The position numbers and the translations under genes were made by a program. Under the pieces are notes generated by a model, which worked only from the letters and a program-made list of their open reading frames with translations, searched no databases and was not told where the DNA came from. Shown piece by piece: positions 1 to 5,322 of a DNA stretch of 6,193 bases; positions within the stretch are counted from its first letter, which is position 1, and the number at the start of each line of letters is the position of its first letter. Source of the stretch: Hyphomicrobiales bacterium (GTDB lineage: Bacteria > Pseudomonadota > Alphaproteobacteria > Rhizobiales > Xanthobacteraceae). The stretch is from NCBI GenBank assembly GCA_021730825.1, contig JAKFYO010000093.1, positions 1-6,193 of the forward strand, in the 5' to 3' direction.

Positions 1-915
1 GCGATGCTCACGTTGGCGCCACGCTCGCTGCCGAAGAAAACCACGCCGGTCCAGCACGTCTACCCGCCGCTCGGAACGAAGAGGGGCCGCGTCGCCTTGA
101 TGTCCGGTTGCGTCGATCAGGTAGTGAATCCCTCGATCCGCGAAGCGACGATCCGGCTCCTCACGCGCCACGGCATCGAAGTCGTGCTGCCCAAGGGCGA
201 AGCCTGCTGCGGCTCGCTTTCGCATCACATGGGCCGCGAGCACGAGGCGCATGACTTCGTGAAGAACAATGTCGATGCCTGGACCCTTGAGATCGAAAAC
301 GGCGGACTGGATGCAATCCTGATTACGGCCTCGGGTTGCGGCACGACGGTCAAGGACTATGGCTTCATGTTGCGCACCGACGATGCCTACGCGGAGAAGG
401 CCGCGAAAGTGTCCTCGCTTGCGCGCGACATCACCGAGTATCTTTCGACGCTCGAATTGAATGGATACCAACCGATCAAGCTGCCGGTTGCCTATCACTC
501 GGCCTGCTCGATGCAGCATGGCCAGAAGATCACGCGGGAGCCGAAGAAGCTGCTCTCCGGAATGGGCTTCGAGGTGCGCGACGTGCCCGAAGGGCACCTC
601 TGCTGCGGGTCTGCCGGAACCTACAACATGCTCCAGCCCGAGATCGCGGGCCGCCTGCGCGAGCGCAAGGTCGCGAATGTCCGCTCCACCGGCGCGGGCC
701 TGATTGCAACCGGAAACGTGGGCTGCATGGTGCAGATTGGGGCAAGCCTCGATTGGCCGATCCTGCACACCGTGGAATTGCTGGATTGGGCGACCGGCGG
801 CCCGAAACCAAATGCTCTGGATGGCTGGAATCCCCCGGAGGGTTTGTGGCATAACCCCGCCACTTTAATCCCAAGGGAGAAGGCCGATGGCCCCCGCGAA
901 GAAGTCAAAGCGTAA
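1..915 (+). CDS. glcF: Glycolate oxidase iron-sulfur subunit GlcF, 5'-truncated by the window edge
   Basis: This is the C-terminal three quarters of GlcF, the Fe-S subunit that works with the flavin subunits GlcD and GlcE to oxidise glycolate to glyoxylate and pass electrons to the respiratory chain. The frame is open from base 1, and the ATG at position 4 is probably an internal Met: the N-terminal pair of ferredoxin-like 4Fe-4S motifs expected in this family (about 400-440 residues) is missing and must lie upstream. Numbering from that Met, two cysteine-rich CCG-type domains are visible: C36, C68-C69-G and C112 (ASGCGTTVKDYG), then C168, C200-C201-G (HLCCGSAGTYNML) and C241. These blocks match E. 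coli GlcF from memory (ASGCG..VK.YG, HLCCGSAGTY). The family core appears to end near DWATGGP (residues 261-267); about 36 further residues run into the next gene, overlapping it by 29 nt. glcD and glcE are expected just upstream, but this cannot be seen. Confidence 0.93.
   Translation, partial: AMLTLAPRSLPKKTTPVQHVYPPLGTKRGRVALMSGCVDQVVNPSIREATIRLLTRHGIEVVLPKGEACCGSLSHHMGREHEAHDFVKNNVDAWTLEIENGGLDAILITASGCGTTVKDYGFMLRTDDAYAEKAAKVSSLARDITEYLSTLELNGYQPIKLPVAYHSACSMQHGQKITREPKKLLSGMGFEVRDVPEGHLCCGSAGTYNMLQPEIAGRLRERKVANVRSTGAGLIATGNVGCMVQIGASLDWPILHTVELLDWATGGPKPNALDGWNPPEGLWHNPATLIPREKADGPREEVKA
873..883 (+). promoter_or_regulatory. Ribosome binding site of malate synthase, inside the glcF tail
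   Basis: The purine run AAGGGAGAAGG lies a few bases before the ATG at 887 and is a good match to the anti-Shine-Dalgarno sequence. It decides the malate synthase start, and so argues that the Lys-rich N-terminal tail is really translated. It sits within the last codons of glcF, so ribosomes finishing glcF pass over it, which is consistent with translational coupling (inference). Confidence 0.7.
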
Positions 916-2635
916 GGGCAAGGCCAAACCCGCCCGCAGCGCCAAGAAAACGACCAAGGCCAAAGTGGTGAAGAAGGCAGCGAAGAAGCCCGCCAAAAAG
1001 GCCTTTGCCAAGAAGCCGAAAGCGGCTCCGAAGACACCGGGTCTGCGGATTGGCGGCGTCACCATTCGCGCGCCGCGCGGACCGCGCTTCGACGAGATTC
1101 TCACGAAGGAAGCGCTCGCCTTCGTCGCGGAACTTCACAAAAAATTCGAGAAGAAGCGCGCCGACCTGATCGTTGCGCGCAACAGGCGCCAGTCGCGCTT
1201 CGACAAGGGCGAATTGCCGGACTTCCTGAACGAGACGCGCAAGATCCGCGAAAGCGACTGGAAGGTCGGCAAGCTCCCGAAAGATCTGCTCGACCGCCGC
1301 GTCGAAATCACCGGCCCGGTCGACCGCAAGATGGTCGTGAACGCGCTGAACTCCGGCGCCGAAGTTTTCATGGCCGACTTCGAAGATGCCTGCTCGCCGA
1401 GCTGGGATAACCTGATCGAAGGCCAGATCAACCTCAAGGATCGCTGGGACGGCAAGATCGACTTCGTCGATGCCACCACCAAGAAGGAATACAAACTCGG
1501 CTCCAAGCTCGCGACGCTTGTCGTGCGCCCGCGCGGCTGGCATCTGATGGAAGATCACGTGACGGTCGGCGGCAAGCCGGTATCCGGCGCGCTATTCGAC
1601 TTCGCGCTTTATTTCTTCCACAACGCGCAGCGCTCGCGCGCAGCGGGCTCCGGTCCGTACTTCTATCTTCCGAAGATCGAAAGTCATCAGGAAGCGAAAC
1701 TCTGGAACGACGTTTTCGTCTATGCCCAGCGCAAGCTGAAAATGCCGAAGGGCACGATCAAGGCAACGGTACTGATCGAGACGCTGCCTGCGGCCTTCGA
1801 GATGGACGAAATCCTGTACGAACTTCGCGATCATATCGCGGGCCTCAACTGCGGCCGCTGGGATTACATCTTCTCGTTCATCAAGCGCCTCGGAAAGAAC
1901 AAGCGCTTCCTCACGCCCGATCGCGGCGTGATGACGATGGACCGTGCATTCCTCCGTGCGTACTCGCTGCTCTTGATCCGCACCTGTCACCGCCGTGGCG
2001 CTTTCGCGATGGGCGGCATGGCCGCGCAAATTCCGGTGCGCGGCGATGCGGTGAAAAACGAAGCCGCCTTCACCAAGGTGCGCCAGGACAAGGAACGCGA
2101 GGCCGGTGACGGTCACGACGGCACTTGGGTTGCGCATCCGGATCTCGTGCCGGTGGCTTCCGAAGTCTTCAATCGCCTGATGAAGACGCCGAACCAGCTC
2201 GATAAACTACGCCGCGACGTGCAGGTTACGCGCGACCAGATGCTCGAGATGCATAATGGCGAGCGTACCGAAGAAGGCCTGCGCCAGAACATTCGCGTCG
2301 GTATTCAGTACATCGAAGCCTGGCTGCGCGGACGCGGCGCGGTGCCGCTCTATCATTTGATGGAAGATGCCGCGACCGCCGAGATCAGCCGCGCGCAGGT
2401 CTGGCAGTGGCTCTATCACCGCGCGAAGCTCGCGGACGGCCGCGAGGTGACGCAGGAATTGTTCGAGTCGGTGCTGAAGGACGAAATGTCCAAGGTGCGC
2501 GATGCGATCGGTCACTCAGCCTATGACGGTGGGCGTTTCCGGGAAGCGATCGATCTCTTCCGCGAAATGTCGCTCGCGCATGAGTTCGCTGAGTTCCTGA
2601 CGATCCCGGCGTATAAGCTGATCATCGCAGCATAA
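887..2635 (+). CDS. aceB: Malate synthase A with a Lys/Ala-rich N-terminal extension
   Basis: Malate synthase condenses glyoxylate with acetyl-CoA to give malate and CoA, in the glyoxylate shunt and in glycolate assimilation. The protein has 582 residues against 533 in E. coli AceB; the surplus is mostly an N-terminal tail. From about residue 55 it follows the A-type enzyme throughout: DRRVEITGPVDRKMVVNALN (137-155), FMADFEDACSPSW (161-173), VRPRGWHL (213-220), LIETLPAAFEMDEI (296-309). The malate synthase signature RDHIAGLNCGRWDYIF (314-329) is intact, as is LMEDAATAEISR (491-502). By analogy with characterised malate synthases, R216 and D494 should be the catalytic Arg and the Asp base, and E298 and D326 the Mg ligands. 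Residues 1-50 hold 20 Lys, 2 Arg, 13 Ala, 5 Pro and no acidic residue. The ATG at 887 is chosen for its strong ribosome binding site; the next in-frame Met is residue 149, far inside the core. The gene overlaps glcF and is followed by a hairpin terminator, so it is likely the last gene of a glycolate operon. Confidence 0.96.
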   Translation: MAPAKKSKRKGKAKPARSAKKTTKAKVVKKAAKKPAKKAFAKKPKAAPKTPGLRIGGVTIRAPRGPRFDEILTKEALAFVAELHKKFEKKRADLIVARNRRQSRFDKGELPDFLNETRKIRESDWKVGKLPKDLLDRRVEITGPVDRKMVVNALNSGAEVFMADFEDACSPSWDNLIEGQINLKDRWDGKIDFVDATTKKEYKLGSKLATLVVRPRGWHLMEDHVTVGGKPVSGALFDFALYFFHNAQRSRAAGSGPYFYLPKIESHQEAKLWNDVFVYAQRKLKMPKGTIKATVLIETLPAAFEMDEILYELRDHIAGLNCGRWDYIFSFIKRLGKNKRFLTPDRGVMTMDRAFLRAYSLLLIRTCHRRGAFAMGGMAAQIPVRGDAVKNEAAFTKVRQDKEREAGDGHDGTWVAHPDLVPVASEVFNRLMKTPNQLDKLRRDVQVTRDQMLEMHNGERTEEGLRQNIRVGIQYIEAWLRGRGAVPLYHLMEDAATAEISRAQVWQWLYHRAKLADGREVTQELFESVLKDEMSKVRDAIGHSAYDGGRFREAIDLFREMSLAHEFAEFLTIPAYKLIIAA

Positions 2636-2661
2636 GTACTGCGCACATTCTGAAATAAAAA

Positions 2662-2695
2662 CGGGCCGCTCTTAAAAGAGCGGCTCGCTTCTTTT
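2662..2695. terminator. Hairpin terminator between convergent genes, probably bidirectional
   Basis: A perfect 9-bp stem pairs GCCGCTCTT (2665-2673) with AAGAGCGGC (2676-2684). It extends outward by one G-U and two G-C pairs to 12 bp (2662-2687). On the plus strand it is followed by CTTCTTTT; on the minus strand the stem is followed at once by GTTTTTATTT. It starts 27 nt after the malate synthase stop and lies about 90 nt beyond the end of the minus-strand transpeptidase gene, so it can stop transcripts from both sides. The better T-run is in the minus direction. Confidence 0.88.
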
Positions 2696-2734
2696 GCCGC
2701 GCGGCTCAATGCTCGCGGCGCTACTGTAGTTTCA

Positions 2735-2783
2735 CTGCATGATCCCGAAAAGTGTGAAGCGGTTTTCGGATAAGATCATGCAG
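2735..2783. repeat. Dispersed palindromic repeat, copy 1
   Basis: The outer arms CTGCATGATC (2735-2744) and GATCATGCAG (2774-2783) are perfect 10-bp reverse complements. Inside them, CCGAAAA (2745-2751) pairs with TTTTCGG (2763-2769), leaving an 11-nt loop and a 4-nt bulge on the right arm. It shares TGATCCCGAAAAGTG and CGGTTTTCGGAT with the copy at 3951-3997, with the same 5-nt spacer. It ends 4 nt from the stop codon of the minus-strand L,D-transpeptidase gene and would form a hairpin in the 3' untranslated part of that mRNA. No T-run follows it, so a REP-like or mRNA-stabilising role fits better than a classical terminator (inference). Confidence 0.85.
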
Positions 2784-2787
2784 CAAG

Positions 2788-3756
2788 CTAAAGTACGACG
2801 ACCCGCGCGCCGACTTTGACGCGGCCATAAAGATCGATCACGTCCTGGTTGCGCATCCGGAAGCAGCCCGAGGAAACCGCGCTGCCGATGGTGTGCGGCT
2901 CGTTCGAGCCGTGAATGCGATAGAGCGACGAGCCGAGATAGAGAGCGCGCGCGCCGAGCGGATTGTTCGGTCCGCCGGGCATGTGTTCCGGCAGATACGG
3001 CTGGCGCAAACGCATTTCCGCAGGCGGACGCCAGTCCGGCCATTCCTTCATGGCGCTGACGGTTTTCACGCCCTTCCATTCGAAGCCGGGGCGGCCGACG
3101 CCGACGCCGTAGCGGATCGCGCGGCCGTTCGGCTGAATGAGATAGAGATAGCGCGTGCGCGTATCGATGATGATCGAGCCGACCGGCTGGTCGCTCTTGT
3201 ACTCGACGTCGGTGCGCTCGAAGCGCGGGTCGAACGACGGACGCTGCGGCTGCTCCTGCGGATCGGCGCGGGCGACATTCAGCGGCTGCTGATAGGCCGG
3301 CGCCTGACGCTGATAGTGCATCGGCTGCTGCTGATACTGCTGCTGCGGCGGATAGTAATAGTTCGGCTGCTGCTCGACGCGCTGGCGCGGATTGCTGTTG
3401 CCGGTCACGAGAAATTCGATGAAGCCGCCGCCGAGATCGGTGCGGGGCTGTTGCTGCTGCGTGTAATATTGCGGCTGCTGCTGTTGCTGGTACTGTGCGA
3501 CCGGCTGCTGGCGCTGATAGTGGCGCGGCGGCGCCTCTTGCTCATCGTCCCACTGTTGCTGCTGCGGCTGCCTGCGCGCATTGCGATTGCGCGGCTGAGG
3601 CTTTTCGTCCTCGGTGACGTAGCGCGGTGCGCGGATGACATTCGGCCCCTGCAACTGCGCGACCGTGATCGGATCGAGCGAGGGGACTTCGAATTGTTCC
3701 GCCGAAGCGGGCGCAACGAAGAGAATGGTGGCGAAAGCGAGAGCAAATTTACGCAT
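2788..3756 (-). CDS. Secreted L,D-transpeptidase (YkuD domain) with Gln/Pro/Tyr-rich linker
   Basis: This is a periplasmic ErfK/YbiS/YcfS/YnhG-type L,D-transpeptidase of 322 residues. Such enzymes make 3-3 peptidoglycan cross-links or attach proteins to the peptidoglycan stem peptide; which applies here cannot be told. Residues 1-19 are a signal peptide (basic MRK, hydrophobic stretch, cleavage likely after ASA at 17-19). Residues about 60-170 are low complexity, with 35 Gln and 10 Tyr in residues 61-170, broken by a hydrophobic island GGGFIEFLVTG (109-119). The YkuD domain runs from about 191 to the end: VGSIIIDTRTRYLYL, then H282 in RIHGSNEPHTIG, and the nucleophile C298 in SAVSSGCFRM. The common SHGC triplet reads SSGC here, a variant I recall in many alphaproteobacterial members. 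The ribosome binding site is weak (ACGAG about 10 nt before the ATG). The gene converges with malate synthase and is probably transcribed alone. Confidence 0.93.
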   Translation of the reverse strand: MRKFALAFATILFVAPASAEQFEVPSLDPITVAQLQGPNVIRAPRYVTEDEKPQPRNRNARRQPQQQQWDDEQEAPPRHYQRQQPVAQYQQQQQPQYYTQQQQPRTDLGGGFIEFLVTGNSNPRQRVEQQPNYYYPPQQQYQQQPMHYQRQAPAYQQPLNVARADPQEQPQRPSFDPRFERTDVEYKSDQPVGSIIIDTRTRYLYLIQPNGRAIRYGVGVGRPGFEWKGVKTVSAMKEWPDWRPPAEMRLRQPYLPEHMPGGPNNPLGARALYLGSSLYRIHGSNEPHTIGSAVSSGCFRMRNQDVIDLYGRVKVGARVVVL

Positions 3757-3886
3757 CGACGTACTCGTTACTGAAAGCGCCGAACAAATCGCGCGAGATA
3801 CTCCCGCGCGCCTCTCGTTAGTAATTTGTCATCCCAACCGATTGGTAAATTTGCGCGGGTTCACGCCCGCAACGCTGGGCTTTCCC
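3757..3886 (-). promoter_or_regulatory. Probable promoter region of the L,D-transpeptidase gene
   Basis: These 130 nt lie upstream of the minus-strand transpeptidase gene and must hold its promoter unless it is cotranscribed with the MFS gene across the 244-nt gap. I see no clear -35/-10 pair. Read on the minus strand, TTTACC followed 17 nt later by AATTAC is the best I can offer, and it is poor. A small hairpin GCGGG/CCCGC (3855-3870) and a GCGCG/CGCGC inverted pair nearer the gene are present but may be chance in GC-rich DNA. Confidence 0.3.
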
Positions 3887-3940
3887 GCATGATCCTTCCG
3901 ATCATGGTTTCCGCGGACTTAGCGATCATGGTTTCGGAAA
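3887..3940. repeat. Repeat fragments: small hairpin plus a 24-nt-spaced duplicated 13-mer
   Basis: CATGATC (3888-3894) and GATCATG (3900-3906) form a perfect 7-bp hairpin with a 5-nt loop. The 13-mer CGATCATGGTTTC occurs at 3899-3911 and again at 3923-3935, exactly 24 nt apart. GATCATG and GGTTTTCGG-like strings are also parts of the palindromic repeat beside it, so this stretch looks like decayed or rearranged remains of the same element rather than an operator (inference). Confidence 0.6.
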
Positions 3941-3950
3941 GTTTAACCGC

Positions 3951-3997
3951 GCGTGATCCCGAAAAGTGGAGACCGGTTTTCGGATCAGGTCACATGC
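3951..3997. repeat. Dispersed palindromic repeat, copy 2
   Basis: It shares TGATCCCGAAAAGTG (3954-3968) and CGGTTTTCGGAT (3974-3985) with copy 1, in the same orientation and with the same 5-nt spacer. TGAT-CCGAAAA pairs with TTTTCGG-ATCA (3954-3987), giving 11 base pairs with one bulged C at 3958. The far right arm (GTCACATGC) is degenerate compared with the perfect arm of copy 1. It ends 3 nt from the stop codon of the minus-strand MFS gene, the same placement as copy 1, and would lie in the 3' untranslated part of that mRNA. Confidence 0.82.
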
Positions 3998-4000
3998 AAA

Positions 4001-5182
4001 CTAAGAAGGCCGCCGGATACAGAGGAAGCAGACCAACGCGACCACAATAAAGCCCGCTGTCAACGCGAGTGCGGCGGGGTCGGAAACACGCTCGATCACG
4101 AGCGCCATGGCAATGGGTGCCGCGGCCTGCACGGCGAGGGCTGGTGCCGCCAGTCTCCCGACCAGATGGCCGTAGCCTTTAGGGCCGAAGAGCGCGAGCG
4201 GCAGCGTGCCGCGCGCAATGGTCATGAGGCCGTTGGCGGCTCCGAACAGCAGCACGAAAACGGCGGCCGTGACTGCGCTGATCCCGAAAACCGCAAAGAT
4301 CGCAAAGGCTGAAATCAGCAATCCCGCTGCGAAGCGCGCGACGTTCAAGGGGTGCGTATGACGAGCGACCGCAAGTTCGCAAATGCGGGCCGCCACCTGC
4401 GCCGGGCCGAACAAAGCGCCGATCGCAACCGCCGTCGCACGGTCTACCCCCATGCGCTCATAGATCAGGAGCATGTGCGTCAGCATGCCCGACTGCGCGA
4501 ACATGAAAGTCGCAAAGGCGCAGGCGACGAGCGCGAAAATGAGCCCCTTCGAGGCAAGCACGGCGGGCACTTTCGCGCCTTCAACGGGTGCGAGCGCCTT
4601 CGCCTTGGTCCGTGGGATGGCGAAGGCATGAAGCGGGGCGACCAAGAGCGCCATCACTGCGGCGTAAATGAAATACGTGCCGCGCCAGTCGGTGACACCG
4701 AGCAGGAGGTGCGTGGCCGGCCAGCTTACGGTCGAGGCGAAGCCGCCCATCAAGGTGAGCAAGGTGATTTGCTTTCGCGCGTCGGCGCCGAAGATACGGG
4801 TGAGGGTCGCGAATGCCGGGTCGTAAAGATTGGCCGCCATCGCAATGCCGAGCGCGACCCAGACCACATAATAAACAACCGGATGCGTAACAAAGGGGAG
4901 TACCGCGAGGCCGGCGGCTCCGAGCAGCGAGCCGGCCGCCATCACATAATGTCCGCCATATTTGTCGATCGCTTTGCCGATGCGGGGAGACGCGAAGCCG
5001 CCCGCAAGCAGCCCGACCGATATGCCGCTCATGACCAGCGTGATCGACCAGCCGCGCGCCTGCGCGAGCAAGGGCAACAAGAGTGCTGCCGAATACCAGA
5101 GCGTTCCCCAGGTCAGGATCATGGTGATCCCGAAGACCGGGACGGCGCGGTGCGGCCCGCGCATTTTCTGGAGCAGCGACAT
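4001..5182 (-). CDS. MFS transporter, 12 transmembrane helices, substrate unknown
   Basis: This is a Major Facilitator Superfamily (MFS_1) inner-membrane secondary transporter. With the chosen start it has 393 residues, the usual size. It shows two blocks of hydrophobic helices (roughly residues 13-190 and 210-388) joined by a charged loop (PRTKAKALAPVEGAK, about 190-204). The loop between helices 2 and 3 carries an MFS motif A-like GKAIDKYGG (69-77), and helix 1 has TWGTLWYS. The GWSITLVMSGISVGLLAGG block (44-62) reminds me of monocarboxylate/OFA-like MFS proteins, but the substrate cannot be read from sequence. An in-frame ATG at 5266 would add 28 residues (MHAACAKSR...). I prefer the ATG at 5182 because the extra residues are not family-like, helix 1 then starts at a normal distance, and the longer form would leave only 56 nt for two divergent promoters. 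The ribosome binding site is weak for either start. The nearby wall genes do not establish a substrate. Confidence 0.88.
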   Translation of the reverse strand: MSLLQKMRGPHRAVPVFGITMILTWGTLWYSAALLLPLLAQARGWSITLVMSGISVGLLAGGFASPRIGKAIDKYGGHYVMAAGSLLGAAGLAVLPFVTHPVVYYVVWVALGIAMAANLYDPAFATLTRIFGADARKQITLLTLMGGFASTVSWPATHLLLGVTDWRGTYFIYAAVMALLVAPLHAFAIPRTKAKALAPVEGAKVPAVLASKGLIFALVACAFATFMFAQSGMLTHMLLIYERMGVDRATAVAIGALFGPAQVAARICELAVARHTHPLNVARFAAGLLISAFAIFAVFGISAVTAAVFVLLFGAANGLMTIARGTLPLALFGPKGYGHLVGRLAAPALAVQAAAPIAMALVIERVSDPAALALTAGFIVVALVCFLCIRRPS

Positions 5183-5322
5183 TCGCCGTCTTTTTGCCGT
5201 TTCTGTTAAGGGCAGGCAACGTGTGTGGCTGACAATCACGCGACTTTTTGCGCATGCCGCATGCATGGCCGCGTTGCGTTTCTTAACTCCCTCTAAACCT
5301 GCGCCGACGCATTTTCCCGGCC
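5183..5322. promoter_or_regulatory. Divergent intergenic region between MFS and lipoprotein genes
   Basis: These 140 nt separate two genes read away from each other, so promoters for both should lie here. No confident -35/-10 pair is visible on either strand. CTGACA (5229-5234) is -35-like but has no partner at the right spacing, and TCTAAA (5292-5297) is a -10-like string 25 nt before the lipoprotein ATG. Two GCATGC hexamers (5252-5257 and 5259-5264) lie near the middle and could be an operator or chance. No good ribosome binding site precedes the lipoprotein ATG. Confidence 0.35.

Noticed and set aside
4..915. ATG at position 4 as the true start of a short GlcF
   Set aside because: The frame is open to the left edge and the N-terminal 4Fe-4S motifs of the family are missing, so the gene almost certainly begins upstream of the window.
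905..2515. Several minus-strand open frames opposite malate synthase
   Set aside because: They are shadows of a gene with end-to-end family similarity and show no recognisable domain of their own.
3300..3560. CTG/CTGCTG-rich stretch considered as a non-coding microsatellite or CRISPR-like array
   Set aside because: There are no regular repeat-spacer units, and the pattern is explained by Gln codons in the transpeptidase linker.
2893..3774. Long plus-strand open frame (293 codons) opposite the transpeptidase gene
   Set aside because: It is antisense to a clear YkuD gene, its product is a Leu/Arg-rich run produced by reading the CAG repeats backwards, and no domain or ribosome binding site is visible.
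4352..5209. Plus-strand open frame (285 codons) opposite the MFS gene
   Set aside because: Its Arg/Glu/His-rich composition is typical of the complement of a hydrophobic membrane protein gene in GC-rich DNA; the minus-strand frame has real helices and an MFS motif.
5183..5266. N-terminal extension of the MFS protein from the ATG at 5266
   Set aside because: The extra 28 residues are not typical of an MFS N-terminus, no ribosome binding site supports them, and they would consume most of the divergent promoter region.
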